From NCBI RefSeq assembly GCF_038957035.1, contig NZ_CP152412.1, forward strand, positions 1 to 64,000: DNA of 64,000 nucleotides, written 5' to 3'. Under the pieces are notes generated by a model. It worked only from the letters and a program-made list of their open reading frames with translations. It did not search any database and had not been told where the DNA came from. A program made the translations under genes and the position numbers. The first letter of the stretch is position 1; each line of letters opens with the position of its first letter. Source of the DNA: Bradyrhizobium sp. B097. Lineage in GTDB: Bacteria; Pseudomonadota; Alphaproteobacteria; Rhizobiales; Xanthobacteraceae. This document shows positions 1 through 8,574 of the stretch, piece by piece.

Positions 1-1
1 G

Positions 2-373
2 CGCCCGAAGCGCTTCTTCGGTGCCGCGCGCAACATCGAGGAGGGCGGTTCGCTGACCATCATCGCGACCGCGCTGGTCGATACCGGCAGCCGTATGGAC
101 GAAGTCATCTTCGAAGAGTTCAAGGGTACCGGTAACTCCGAACTGATCCTCGACCGCAAGGTTTCGGACAAGCGAACCTTCCCGGCGATCGATATTGCCC
201 GCTCCGGCACCCGTAAGGAGGAGCTCATCACCGATCCGCAGGTGCTGAAGAAGATGTACGTCCTGCGCCGCATCCTCAATCCGATGGGCACCATGGACGC
301 GATCGACTTCCTGCTCGACAAGCTCCGGAACACCAAGAGCAACTCGGAATTCTTCGATTCCATGAACACCTGA
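2..373 (+). CDS. rho: Transcription termination factor Rho, C-terminal part (5' end outside window)
   Basis: This is the last 123 residues of Rho, the hexameric RNA-dependent ATPase that ends transcription at Rho-dependent sites. The frame is open from the window edge. It reads [19 protein letters not shown], then the conserved stretch [17 protein letters not shown] around the arginine-finger and R-loop region, and ends in the usual [11 protein letters not shown] tail. The N-terminal RNA-binding domain and the Walker motifs lie to the left of the window. A strong hairpin terminator follows 21 bases after the stop. Rho immediately upstream of mnmE is the usual alphaproteobacterial arrangement near the origin. 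Identity is very secure; only completeness is unknown. Confidence 0.97.
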   Translation, partial: RPKRFFGAARNIEEGGSLTIIATALVDTGSRMDEVIFEEFKGTGNSELILDRKVSDKRTFPAIDIARSGTRKEELITDPQVLKKMYVLRRILNPMGTMDAIDFLLDKLRNTKSNSEFFDSMNT

Positions 374-394
374 GGCTACGGCCGAACCGAAGAG

Positions 395-424
395 GGCGCT
401 CCGCACAAACGGGGCGCCTTTTTT
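395..424 (+). terminator. Rho-independent terminator of rho
   Basis: The sequence has a 9-bp stem (GGCGCTCCG paired with CGGGGCGCC, including one G-U pair) with a 6-base loop, followed directly by six T. It is the expected structure of an intrinsic terminator on the plus strand just after rho. Confidence 0.9.
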
Positions 425-500
425 CATGCTGCGGATTTGCTGCAGCAGGGCGCAGCACGAATAGAGCTGGTTCGGCTCGCCGAATATTCACGTAACTATA

Positions 501-509
501 TGATATAAT
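501..509 (+). promoter_or_regulatory. Candidate extended -10 promoter for mnmE
   Basis: The 301-base gap between rho and mnmE (374-674) contains no convincing gene. It carries the rho terminator and an AT-rich patch at about 484-530 that stands out from the GC-rich surroundings. Inside that patch lies TGATATAAT, a perfect extended -10 (TGN-TATAAT). No good -35 hexamer sits at the right distance. The 5' leader to mnmE would be about 160 bases. The role is inferred from sequence only. Confidence 0.4.
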
Positions 510-674
510 TTATCTTTATACCGTAGAGACTATGGGTTGGTCGGCGGCAGTGCAGCAAAATTGCTGCGCACCGGGTCGCAACGAGATTAGCCGTGTTGCA
601 TCGCAGCATATTGCGGCATGGACTGCGAAATGGAAGCGGCATTGCCTTTGCCGATTTGCTGGAAGAAATAGGCG

Positions 675-2000
675 ATGCATTCGCGCGACCAGACCATCTT
701 CGCATTATCCTCCGGGCGGCCACCGAGTGCGATCGCCATTGTCAGGCTGTCTGGCCCAATGGCCGAGTCGGTCATTGTAGGACTGGCGCGCAAGACGCCG
801 ACCCCGCGAATGGCGACCCGCGCGCTGCTCCGCGATTCGAACCATCAACCGATCGATGATGCAGTCGTGTTGTGGTTCCCGGGACCGGCGAGTGCGACCG
901 GCGAGGACGTCGCCGAATTTCATGTCCATGGCGGACGCGCCGTGTTGGCGGCGCTGTTCGATGCCATCGCAGCGTTCGAGAATGTACGGCCGGCCGAGCC
1001 CGGCGAGTTCACGCGGCGGGCGTTCGAGAACGGCCTGCTCGACCTGACCGAGGCCGAAGGCCTCGACGATCTGATCCATGCCGATACCGATCGCCAGCGG
1101 CGCCAGGCGCTGCGCCAGCTGAAAGGGTTGCTGGGCGATCGCGCGCGCGACTGGCGGGAGCGGATCATCGCGGCGTCGGCGCTGATCGAGGCCGGCATCG
1201 ATTTCTCCGATGAAGGCGATGTGCCGGCGGAGCTGATCGCGCCGGCGCTCGAGAAGATCCGGGCGCTGCATGATGAGATCAAGCAGGTGCTGGCGGGGCA
1301 GGGCCAAAGCGAGCGGCTGCGCGACGGCCTGGTGGTCGCGATCGCAGGTCCGCCGAATGTCGGAAAATCGACCCTGATCAATCAGCTCGCAAAGCGCGAG
1401 GTCGCGATCGTCTCGCCGCATGCCGGCACGACCCGCGACGTGATCGAAGTGCAGCTCGATCTCGACGGCTATCCCGTCACGGTTATCGACACCGCCGGGA
1501 TCCGCGAGACCGACGACCCGGTGGAGCAGGAGGGGGTCCGCCGCGCCCGGGCCCGCGCCGCGGAAGCCGATCTCGTGTTGTGGCTGGCCGACAGCCGCGG
1601 CGCCAAGGTCGGTCATGGGGGAACGACGCCAACCTGGCTGGTGCGGAACAAGATCGACCTCGTCAGGACCCCGTCGGGTGACGGGGGCGGTTACCCCGAG
1701 TTCCGGATCTCGGCGGCCCGCGGCGACGGCTTGTCGGAGCTGATTGCCGCACTGGTCGGTTTCGCTCACGACTATTTCGCGACCAGCGAGGGCGGTCTGA
1801 TCAGCCGGACGCGGCAGCGCGGAATGCTTGAGGAGACTGTCGAATCTCTTCGGCGCAGCATCGATGTGGTCGGGCAGGGCGAGGAACTCGCCGCCGAAGA
1901 ACTTCGCGGGGCCGCTTATTCGCTCGGACGTCTGCTCGGTCGGGTGGACGTTGAGGACATCCTGGACGTCATCTTCCGCGAGTTCTGCGTCGGGAAGTAG
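675..2000 (+). CDS. mnmE: tRNA modification GTPase MnmE
   Basis: MnmE works with MnmG to add the carboxymethylaminomethyl group to U34 of tRNAs that read split codon boxes. At 441 residues it has the normal family length. It has the N-terminal folate-binding domain ([20 protein letters not shown]), a central helical domain, and an inserted G domain with P-loop GPPNVGKS at residues 225-232, DTAG at 272-275 and NKID at 325-328. It ends in FCVGK, the family's catalytic cysteine motif (usually FCIGK). The partner gene mnmG follows after about 265 bases that contain three parS sites. Confidence 0.97.
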   Translation: MHSRDQTIFALSSGRPPSAIAIVRLSGPMAESVIVGLARKTPTPRMATRALLRDSNHQPIDDAVVLWFPGPASATGEDVAEFHVHGGRAVLAALFDAIAAFENVRPAEPGEFTRRAFENGLLDLTEAEGLDDLIHADTDRQRRQALRQLKGLLGDRARDWRERIIAASALIEAGIDFSDEGDVPAELIAPALEKIRALHDEIKQVLAGQGQSERLRDGLVVAIAGPPNVGKSTLINQLAKREVAIVSPHAGTTRDVIEVQLDLDGYPVTVIDTAGIRETDDPVEQEGVRRARARAAEADLVLWLADSRGAKVGHGGTTPTWLVRNKIDLVRTPSGDGGGYPEFRISAARGDGLSELIAALVGFAHDYFATSEGGLISRTRQRGMLEETVESLRRSIDVVGQGEELAAEELRGAAYSLGRLLGRVDVEDILDVIFREFCVGK

Positions 2001-2012
2001 CGGGCGGCCGCT

Positions 2013-2028
2013 TGTTTCACGTGAAACA
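2013..2028. promoter_or_regulatory. parS: parS site 1 (ParB-binding centromere)
   Basis: TGTTTCACGTGAAACA is a perfect 16-bp palindrome and an exact match to the bacterial parS consensus. It lies 13 bases after the mnmE stop. The ParB that would load here is encoded at 5962-6852. Confidence 0.95.
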
Positions 2029-2060
2029 TGGTTTCGATCTGGTTAAGGACGCCTCCTCCC

Positions 2061-2074
2061 GTTTCACGTGAAAC
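2061..2074. promoter_or_regulatory. parS: parS site 2
   Basis: The sequence is GTTTCACGTGAAAC, a perfect 14-bp palindrome with C and A flanks (one mismatch to the 16-bp consensus). It lies in the mnmE-mnmG intergenic region. Confidence 0.92.
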
Positions 2075-2097
2075 AATTGTCGCGGCAGGACCGGGCC

Positions 2098-2113
2098 TGT
2101 TTCACGTGAAACA
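2098..2113. promoter_or_regulatory. parS: parS site 3
   Basis: TGTTTCACGTGAAACA is a second perfect 16-bp consensus copy. It is the third parS within about 100 bases between mnmE and mnmG. Confidence 0.95.
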
Positions 2114-2265
2114 GCTCGGCCCTGTTATTGCGAACGAGGCAGGCTTGTCCGCCGAAGGCTAGGCGATGGCGGAAGAAATCCATATCTCGACCCAGGATTG
2201 GTTCTCGGACCCGCGACCCAACTTCGTTCTTCCGGCTTTCATCACTCCACGATAGAAGTCCCGCC

Positions 2266-4149
2266 ATGACTATCAGGGCAGACTCATTTGACGTCATCGT
2301 CATCGGCGGCGGCCATGCCGGCTGTGAGGCCGCGAGTGCGGCCGCCCGGATGGGCGCGAAGACGGCCCTGGTGACCCATCGTTTCGCGACGATCGGCGCG
2401 ATGTCCTGTAACCCCGCGATCGGCGGCCTCGGCAAGGGCCATCTGGTCCGCGAGGTTGACGCGCTGGACGGTCTGATGGGCCGGGTCGCGGACGCCGGAG
2501 GCATCCAGTTCCGCATGCTCAATCGCCGCAAGGGTCCCGCGGTCCGCGGGCCTCGGGCCCAGGCCGACCGCAAGCTCTATGCGGCCGCGATGCAGGCGGC
2601 CATCACCGAGACCGCGAACCTGAGCGTCATCGAGGGCGAAGCGGATGAGCTGATCGTCGTCGATGGGCGCGTGACCGGCGTTCGCCTGGGCGACGGCCGC
2701 CAGCTCTCAGCGGGTGCCGTTGTCATCACGACCGGCACCTTCCTGCGCGGTCTGATTCATCTCGGCGAGAGGAACTGGCCGGCAGGCCGGGTCGGCGAGG
2801 CGCCGGCCATGGGTCTGTCTGCCTCGTTCGAACGGGCAGGCTTTGTGCTCGGCCGGCTCAAGACCGGGACGCCGCCGCGCCTCGACGGCACCACGATCGA
2901 CTGGTCTGCGGTCGAAATGCAGCCCGGAGACGAGCCTCCGGAGCCGTTTTCGGTCATGACGGACCGGATTACGACCCCGCAGATCCAGTGCGGCATCACC
3001 CGCACCACGCCGGCGACCCATGAGGTGATCCGGGCCAATGTACATCGCTCACCGATGTATTCCGGCCAGATCAAGAGCTCCGGACCGCGCTATTGCCCCT
3101 CGATCGAGGACAAGATCGTCCGCTTTGGCGATCGCGACGGCCATCAGATTTTCCTGGAGCCGGAAGGGCTCGACGACAGCACGGTCTATCCCAACGGCAT
3201 CTCGACCTCGCTGCCCGAGGAGGTCCAGCTCGCGATCCTCGCCAGCATCCCCGGGCTCGAGCAGGTGAAGATGGTCCGCCCGGGCTATGCGATCGAATAT
3301 GACCACGTCGATCCTCGGGAGCTTGATCCGACCTTGCAGACCAAGCGCCTGCGCGGGCTTTTCCTGGCCGGCCAGATCAATGGCACCACGGGATACGAAG
3401 AGGCGGCGGGGCAGGGCATCGTTGCCGGGCTCAATGCCGCGCTGGCCGCCAGTGGGACCGATCCGATCGTGTTCGACCGCGCTGACGGCTATCTCGGCGT
3501 GATGATCGACGACCTCGTGACCCGCGGGATCACCGAGCCCTATCGCATGTTCACCTCGCGGGCCGAATACCGGCTGACGCTGCGGGCCGACAATGCCGAC
3601 CAGCGGCTGACCGACAAGGGGATCGCGCTGGGATGCGTCGGTTCGGCCCGCGCGGAGCGCCATCGGGGCAAGATGGCGGCGCTGGACGCCGCCAAGCGGC
3701 TCGCGAAGTCGCTTGCGATCACGCCGAATGAGGCGGCCAAGCACGGGCTGGCGCTCAATCGCGACGGTCACCGCCGCTCCGCCTTCGAGTTGCTGGCCTA
3801 TCCGGAGATCGAGTGGCCTGCGGTCCAGGCGATCTGGCCCGAGCTGTCGGCCATTGACCCTGCGATCGCGGTGCATCTCGAGATCGATGCCAAATACGAT
3901 GTCTATCTGAAGCGCCAGACCGTCGATGTCGACGCCTTCCGGCGCGACGAGGGCCTGGTCCTGACCGATGTCGACTATGCCGATGTGCCGGGTCTCTCGA
4001 ACGAAGCCCGCGCCAAGCTGCAAAAGGCGCAGCCGCGGACGGTCGGGCAGGCGGGCCGGATCGACGGCATGACGCCGGCGGCGCTGGGTATCCTGGCGGC
4101 CTATTTGCGGCGCGAGGCACGACGGAAATCGGCCACGGCCACCGCTTGA
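2266..4149 (+). CDS. mnmG: tRNA uridine-5-carboxymethylaminomethyl(34) synthesis protein MnmG (GidA)
   Basis: This is the FAD-dependent partner of MnmE in wobble-uridine modification. It starts [21 protein letters not shown], with the dinucleotide-binding GGGHAGCE motif at residues 14-21. It continues with [23 protein letters not shown] and the conserved [18 protein letters not shown] segment, and has the C-terminal helical domain. The chosen ATG gives 627 residues, the usual length; the frame is open 46 codons further upstream, but that extension is not MnmG-like. rsmG follows. Confidence 0.97.
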   Translation: MTIRADSFDVIVIGGGHAGCEAASAAARMGAKTALVTHRFATIGAMSCNPAIGGLGKGHLVREVDALDGLMGRVADAGGIQFRMLNRRKGPAVRGPRAQADRKLYAAAMQAAITETANLSVIEGEADELIVVDGRVTGVRLGDGRQLSAGAVVITTGTFLRGLIHLGERNWPAGRVGEAPAMGLSASFERAGFVLGRLKTGTPPRLDGTTIDWSAVEMQPGDEPPEPFSVMTDRITTPQIQCGITRTTPATHEVIRANVHRSPMYSGQIKSSGPRYCPSIEDKIVRFGDRDGHQIFLEPEGLDDSTVYPNGISTSLPEEVQLAILASIPGLEQVKMVRPGYAIEYDHVDPRELDPTLQTKRLRGLFLAGQINGTTGYEEAAGQGIVAGLNAALAASGTDPIVFDRADGYLGVMIDDLVTRGITEPYRMFTSRAEYRLTLRADNADQRLTDKGIALGCVGSARAERHRGKMAALDAAKRLAKSLAITPNEAAKHGLALNRDGHRRSAFELLAYPEIEWPAVQAIWPELSAIDPAIAVHLEIDAKYDVYLKRQTVDVDAFRRDEGLVLTDVDYADVPGLSNEARAKLQKAQPRTVGQAGRIDGMTPAALGILAAYLRREARRKSATATA

Positions 4150-4150
4150 C

Positions 4151-4164
4151 GTTTCACGTGAAAC
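4151..4164. promoter_or_regulatory. parS: parS site 4
   Basis: The sequence is GTTTCACGTGAAAC, an exact 14-bp palindromic core one base after the mnmG stop codon, in the mnmG-rsmG gap. Confidence 0.92.
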
Positions 4165-4271
4165 ACGAGGGGCGAGCGCCTATCTTTTGTGAAGGCGAAT
4201 CGACCGACGCGCCGCTCGTCGGGTCTCACCACCGGCTTTCACCACGTCAGACAAACGGCCCTGCTCCCGAA

Positions 4272-4937
4272 ATGGCTCCAGCCCCGCAATCCGCCGAACT
4301 CAGCGTCTCTGCCAAGGACAAGGCCGCAGCGCTCGCGCTCACGCCTGTTTCACGTGAAACGGAGGCGCGGCTCGATCGCTACATCGCCCTCCTCTTGGAG
4401 TGGCAGGCCAAGACCAATCTCGTCGCGCCCTCTACGCTTCCGAATCTCTGGACGCGGCATGTCTCCGATTCGCTTCAGCTTCTGAGCCTTGCGCCCTCAG
4501 CAACATCCTGGGTCGATCTCGGCAGCGGCGGGGGCTTTCCCGGCGTCGTGCTGGCCTGTGCGTTGGCCGAGACACAAGGCGCACGGATCCATCTGGTCGA
4601 GCGAATCGCCAAGAAGGCTGCATTCTTGCGCGAGGCGATACGGGTCACGGCGTCACCGGGAACGGTGCATCTGGCTGATATCGGGGATACTGTGGATAGA
4701 ATCGCAGGTCCCATCGATTGCGTCACCGCGCGGGCGCTGGCTCCGTTACATCAACTCATCGGCTTTGCGGAGCCGTGGGTCAAAAAGGGCGCGAAGGCGC
4801 TGTTTTTGAAGGGTCAAGATGTAGAGGCCGAATTGACCGAGGCCACTAAATATTGGAATATTGAGCCAAAGCTACACTCCAGCCGGACCGGCGGACAGGG
4901 CTGGATCGTCGAACTCGGGTCAATCGAGCGGCGCTAG
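4272..4937 (+). CDS. rsmG: 16S rRNA (guanine(527)-N(7))-methyltransferase RsmG (GidB)
   Basis: RsmG methylates G527 of 16S rRNA with SAM; its loss typically gives low-level streptomycin resistance. Visible features are VSRETEARLDRYIALLLEWQ near the N terminus, NLWTRHVSDSLQL, the SAM-binding loop WVDLGSGGGFPGVVLA, and VTARALAPL. The ATG at 4272 gives 221 residues, close to family size. The frame is open back to a TTG at 4146, but that extra part (42 residues) would be translated through parS site 4 and is not conserved. A parS site lies inside the gene, where it encodes part of VSRET. Confidence 0.95.
   Translation: MAPAPQSAELSVSAKDKAAALALTPVSRETEARLDRYIALLLEWQAKTNLVAPSTLPNLWTRHVSDSLQLLSLAPSATSWVDLGSGGGFPGVVLACALAETQGARIHLVERIAKKAAFLREAIRVTASPGTVHLADIGDTVDRIAGPIDCVTARALAPLHQLIGFAEPWVKKGAKALFLKGQDVEAELTEATKYWNIEPKLHSSRTGGQGWIVELGSIERR
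4347..4360. promoter_or_regulatory. parS: parS site 5, inside the rsmG coding sequence
   Basis: GTTTCACGTGAAAC lies within rsmG and reads in frame as Val-Ser-Arg-Glu-Thr. The 14-bp core is intact, so the protein motif and the centromere site share the same bases. Confidence 0.9.
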
Positions 4938-4968
4938 GGGACTCCGCAAGAGCAAATGGTATTTTGGT

Positions 4969-5820
4969 ATGACTGTGATGGACGAGGTTTATCAAGAGGA
5001 TAAGGCGTCCCAGCCGCCTGGCCATCCGCGCATCCTGTCGCTCGCCAACCAGAAGGGCGGCGTCGGCAAGACCACCACAGCGATCAATCTCGGCACCGCA
5101 CTCGCTGCGATTGGCGAGCGCGTTCTGATCGTCGATCTCGATCCGCAGGGCAACGCCTCGACCGGGCTCGGCATCGATCGCCGCAACCGCAGCTGCTCGA
5201 CCTACGACGTCCTGATCGGCGAAGCGCCGCTGCGCGATGCCGTGGTTGCGACCGCCGTGCCGCGGCTGCATATCGCGGCCTCCACCATGGATCTGTCCGG
5301 CCTCGAGCTCGAGCTCGGCACCACGCCGGGCCGTGCGTTCCGGCTGCGCGATGCGATCGCCGGGCTGAACAACAACGTCTCGCCCGACTCCGATTACACC
5401 TATGTGCTGATCGACTGCCCGCCCTCGCTCAACCTGCTCACCGTGAATGCGATGGCGGCGTCGGATGCGATCCTGGTGCCACTGCAATGCGAGTTCTTCG
5501 CGCTCGAAGGTCTGTCGCAATTGCTGCAGACCGTGGAGCAGGTGCGCTCGACGCTCAATCCGACCCTGTCGATCCACGGCATCGTGCTGACGATGTTCGA
5601 CTCGCGCAACAACCTCTCCAACCAGGTGGTTGCCGACGTGCGCCAGTTCATGGGCAACAAGGTCTACGACACCATGATCCCGCGCAACGTGCGCATCTCG
5701 GAAGCGCCGTCCTACGGCAAGCCGGTCTTGGTCTACGATCTCAAATGCGCCGGCAGCGATGCGTATCTCAAGCTCGCCACCGAAGTGATCCAGCGCGAGC
5801 GCGAGCTGCGCGCGCATTGA
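4969..5820 (+). CDS. parA: Chromosome-partitioning ATPase ParA
   Basis: ParA is the DNA-binding ATPase that moves ParB-parS complexes to the cell poles. It has the deviant Walker A motif QKGGVGKTTT (K29-T36 from the chosen start), VLIVDLDPQGNASTGLG, YVLIDCPPSLNLL and the C-terminal IPRNVRISEAPS signature. The ATG at 4969 gives 283 residues. A second ATG nine bases later is equally possible, and the frame is open back into the end of rsmG. It lies 31 bases after rsmG. parB follows after an unusual 141-base gap that contains a degenerate hairpin repeat. Confidence 0.95.
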   Translation: MTVMDEVYQEDKASQPPGHPRILSLANQKGGVGKTTTAINLGTALAAIGERVLIVDLDPQGNASTGLGIDRRNRSCSTYDVLIGEAPLRDAVVATAVPRLHIAASTMDLSGLELELGTTPGRAFRLRDAIAGLNNNVSPDSDYTYVLIDCPPSLNLLTVNAMAASDAILVPLQCEFFALEGLSQLLQTVEQVRSTLNPTLSIHGIVLTMFDSRNNLSNQVVADVRQFMGNKVYDTMIPRNVRISEAPSYGKPVLVYDLKCAGSDAYLKLATEVIQRERELRAH

Positions 5821-5829
5821 CGATGCGGT

Positions 5830-5892
5830 GGATGGGCGCAGTGAAGCGAATCCCATCCTGGCACGCAACGAGAGCGATGGGTTTCGCTGCGC
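5830..5892. repeat. Degenerate copy of the GGATGGG...CCCATC hairpin repeat between parA and parB
   Basis: The left part reads GGATGGG(CGCAGTGAAGCGAAT)CCCATC and the right part GATGGGTTTCGCTGCGC. Both resemble the well-preserved copy at 18076-18160, with several mismatches. It fills much of the parA-parB gap. Confidence 0.6.
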
Positions 5893-5961
5893 GCGGCCTA
5901 TTCGACGATTTTGAAATTCAAGTCTGGAGTACTGCGTGTGAATCCAAGGGAGCTCGCAACA

Positions 5962-6852
5962 ATGGCCGATGAAGCGCGTTCGCGACTGGGGCGCGGGCTG
6001 GCAAGCCTGATCGGAGATGTCGGCGGCGAGGCGGCCGCGCATGTCGAGCGGCCGCGCACGCAGCGCAAGGTGCCGATCGAATTCCTCAAGGCCAACCCGC
6101 GCAATCCGCGGCGCAGCTTTGCCGACACCGAGCTCGGCGAGCTCGCCGATTCGATCAAGGCGCGCGGCGTGATCCAGCCGATCGTGGTGCGCGCGATCAA
6201 GGGCGTGCAGGATCGCTACGAGATCATCGCCGGCGAACGCCGCTGGCGCGCCTCGCAGATCGCAGGCCTGCATGAAGTGCCGATCGTGCCGGTCGAGGTC
6301 AGCGATGCAGACGCGCTCGAGATCATGATCATCGAGAACGTCCAGCGCGAAGACCTCAACGCGATGGAAGAGGCGCTGGGCTATCACGCGCTCGCCGACG
6401 AGTTCAAACGCGGCCAGGAAGACATCGCCAAGATCGTCGGCAAGAGCCGCAGCCATGTCGCCAACATGATGCGGCTGACCAAGCTTCCCGCCGAGGTGCA
6501 GGCGCTGATCTCAAAGGGCGATCTCTCCGCCGGTCACGCCCGCGCGCTGATCGGCGTGCCGGATCCGCTCACCGCCGCGAAGCGTATCGTCGCCGAAGGC
6601 CTCAACGTCCGCCAGGCCGAGGCGCTGGCGCATGAGGAGGGCGTGCCGGAGCGCAAGCCGCAGAAGGCGCGCAGTGGCAGCGCGGCCAAGGTCGACAAGG
6701 ACGCCGACACGCTGGCGCTGGAGAAGCGTGTCAGTGATGCGCTCGGCCTTGCCGTCACCGTCAGCCATCGCGATCCCGGCGGCACCGTCCAGATCAGCTA
6801 CCGCAACCTCGAGCAGCTCGACGAGGTGGTGCGGCGGCTGGAGGGCGGCTAG
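5962..6852 (+). CDS. parB: Chromosome-partitioning protein ParB (CTPase)
   Basis: ParB binds parS and slides along DNA as a CTP-dependent clamp. The start MADEARSRLGRGLASLIGD is typical, with an AGGGAG ribosome site about 10 bases upstream. Then come the ParB/Srx-fold region with ANPRNPRRSF, the CTP-binding GERRWRA motif, ENVQREDLNAMEEA, the helix-turn-helix DIAKIVGKSRSHVANMMRL, and a C-terminal dimerisation segment with HRDPGGTVQI. Its length is 296 residues. The five parS sites lie 1.6-4 kb upstream. It converges with holA; a hairpin repeat separates them. Confidence 0.96.
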   Translation: MADEARSRLGRGLASLIGDVGGEAAAHVERPRTQRKVPIEFLKANPRNPRRSFADTELGELADSIKARGVIQPIVVRAIKGVQDRYEIIAGERRWRASQIAGLHEVPIVPVEVSDADALEIMIIENVQREDLNAMEEALGYHALADEFKRGQEDIAKIVGKSRSHVANMMRLTKLPAEVQALISKGDLSAGHARALIGVPDPLTAAKRIVAEGLNVRQAEALAHEEGVPERKPQKARSGSAAKVDKDADTLALEKRVSDALGLAVTVSHRDPGGTVQISYRNLEQLDEVVRRLEGG

Positions 6853-6870
6853 CCCGCCGACATCCGTCTC

Positions 6871-6957
6871 CGTCATTGCGAGCGAAGCGAAGCAATCCAT
6901 GGTTCGGCATATGCCGTGCGATGGATTGCTTCGTCGCGTTCGCTCCTCGCAATGACG
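6871..6957. repeat. Hairpin repeat at the parB/holA convergent junction
   Basis: CGTCATTGCGAGCGAAGCGA at the left pairs imperfectly with TCGCTCCTCGCAATGACG at the right, and AAGCAATCCAT pairs with ATGGATTGCTT further in. It fills the 124-base convergent gap and could act as a two-way terminator. Confidence 0.75.
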
Positions 6958-6976
6958 GCCGCCCCAATGCTTCGTC

Positions 6977-8008
6977 TCACCCCCGCCGCTTCGCATTCGC
7001 CGCGATCGACAGCAGCGCGCGCTGCGCGATGACGGCGGCGAGCGCGGCCTGCTTGCGCATGTCGAGCGCCGCGGTCGCGAGCTGATCGATCACGCTCACC
7101 AGCCGCGGCGGCGTGAAATTGCGCAGCGCGATCTCGACCGCCGGCTTGCGTGAGAAATGCAGCCGCGGAAATCCGCCCTCGAGCACGGTTGACGCCGGCG
7201 TGCCGTCCGCGATCGCGAGTGCCGATTTGTGCAGCCACGCCGCCTGGCGCTGCGCGGCCGAGATGATCACGCCGGGATAGGTGCCGGCGACCATCGCCTT
7301 GGTGAACTCGCTTTCCACCAGCGCGGCATTGCCGGCGAACGCACCGTCGACGATCGGATCGAGCTTCAGCTCGGAGGCGTCGGAGACCACGGTCATCACG
7401 TCGTCGAGCGTGATCTCATCCTTGCCGTGCGCGAACAGCGTGAGCTTGCGCAGCTCGTTGCGCGAGGCCATGCGGTCGCCGCCGAGCAGCGACATCAGCA
7501 CCGCGCGCGCATCCTGTGCGAGCCGCAGGTTGGAGACGCGCAGCTCGTCCTCGATCAGCTTGGTCAGATCGCGTTCGGTGTCGGGATAGCAGCCGATCGC
7601 GACCGCAGTCTTGGCGCGCTCGCAGATCTTGCGTAGCGGCGATTCCGGCCGGAGCTCGCCGGCCTCGATCACGATGCGGCAATCCCTGAGTGCTGGCGTC
7701 TCGGTCAGCGTCTCGACGCCGCTTGCGAAATTGCGCGAGCCGGCGCGGACGCGGATGGCGCGGCGGCCGCCGAACAGCGGCACCGTCATGGCCTCGTCGA
7801 CCAGCCGCGACGGTTCGGCGGCGAGCTCGTCGCCATCGAGCCGCACCAGCGAGAATGGATCGTTGGGATCGTCGACCGCGGAGGCCATCAGCGCGTCGGC
7901 GCGCTCGCGCACCAGGCCGAGGTCCGGACCGTAAAGCAGGATGATCGGGCGACCGGCGTCAGGCCGGGCGAGGAAGCTGTCGATCTCTTTTCCGCGAAGC
8001 GCGACCAA
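6977..8008 (-). CDS. holA: DNA polymerase III delta subunit HolA
   Basis: The delta subunit of the clamp loader opens the beta clamp during loading. The 343-residue protein starts MVALRGKEIDSFLARPD and has ILLYGPDLGLVRERAD in the ATPase-like domain I and YPGVIISAAQRQAAWLHKSA in the C-terminal collar domain. It is the last gene of the leuS-lptE-holA operon, 8 bases after lptE, a common alphaproteobacterial arrangement. Sequence divergence is normal for this family. Confidence 0.92.
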   Translation of the reverse strand: MVALRGKEIDSFLARPDAGRPIILLYGPDLGLVRERADALMASAVDDPNDPFSLVRLDGDELAAEPSRLVDEAMTVPLFGGRRAIRVRAGSRNFASGVETLTETPALRDCRIVIEAGELRPESPLRKICERAKTAVAIGCYPDTERDLTKLIEDELRVSNLRLAQDARAVLMSLLGGDRMASRNELRKLTLFAHGKDEITLDDVMTVVSDASELKLDPIVDGAFAGNAALVESEFTKAMVAGTYPGVIISAAQRQAAWLHKSALAIADGTPASTVLEGGFPRLHFSRKPAVEIALRNFTPPRLVSVIDQLATAALDMRKQAALAAVIAQRALLSIAANAKRRG

Positions 8009-8016
8009 TGCGGCGA

Positions 8017-8574
8017 TCAGGTCCCGGCTGAGAAGAAGGAGGCGAGGCGGGTCTGGATGTTGTCGGCGATCTCCTGCGCGGCGCGGTCCTCGGCGTCGCG
8101 GAGGGCGCGGGTACGGGCGAAGCGCTGATAGGAGCCCGGCATGTCATAGGACACGCGCGAGAAGGTAGTGCCAGTCATGACCGACTTGTTCGAGGCGATC
8201 TCGATCAGGTTGAACTGGGCATCGATGCCGTAGTTCTCGCTGGTCGGCAGCGCGGTGGTCGGGTCGATCATCAGTGAGGAGCGGCTGGTATAGAAGCGCA
8301 GCACCAGCCGGTGCGTCGGCGGCGCGCCGGTGGCGGTGCCGTAGAGCTTGAAGGCGAGGGAGTTGCGGACCTCGACGCCGACCCGGGCCTCGCGGGACGC
8401 GTTCGCCTTGTCGACCGGCGGAACCTCGACGCCCATCAGCTTTTCGCGCAAGGCGGACGACTGACCGTCGAGGGTGCGCTCGGCATACATCGGCTGGAAG
8501 CAACCGGCCGTCAGCGCGGCCAAGGCTGCCACGGCCACGAGCCGGGCGGCGATCCTGATCCTAGCCGACAACAT
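8017..8574 (-). CDS. lptE: LPS-assembly lipoprotein LptE
   Basis: LptE plugs the LptD barrel that inserts lipopolysaccharide in the outer membrane. The 185-residue product has a lipoprotein signal ending in lipobox LTAGC (Cys25) and then FQPMYAERT, a typical alphaproteobacterial LptE start. It overlaps the end of leuS by 14 bases and is followed by holA. Overall similarity within LptE is low, so the call rests on the lipobox, the size and the leuS-lptE-holA order. Confidence 0.88.
   Translation of the reverse strand: MLSARIRIAARLVAVAALAALTAGCFQPMYAERTLDGQSSALREKLMGVEVPPVDKANASREARVGVEVRNSLAFKLYGTATGAPPTHRLVLRFYTSRSSLMIDPTTALPTSENYGIDAQFNLIEIASNKSVMTGTTFSRVSYDMPGSYQRFARTRALRDAEDRAAQEIADNIQTRLASFFSAGT

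Noticed and set aside
532..780. Small gene upstream of mnmE
   Set aside because: The product is Arg/Cys-rich without ribosome site or motif and overlaps the mnmE start in another frame.
4146..4271. N-terminal extension of RsmG from a TTG codon
   Set aside because: It would overlap the mnmG stop, translate a parS site and add 42 non-conserved residues.
2014..4360. Operator sites of an unknown regulator
   Set aside because: The exact parS consensus beside parA-parB explains all five palindromes better.
4846..6456. Long minus-strand frame opposite parA and parB
   Set aside because: Its sequence is His/Arg/Asp-rich shadow composition; parA and parB are unmistakable on the plus strand.
1..6976. 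Replication origin inside the window
   Set aside because: No cluster of DnaA boxes or AT-rich unwinding region was seen; parAB and parS show only that the origin is probably near.
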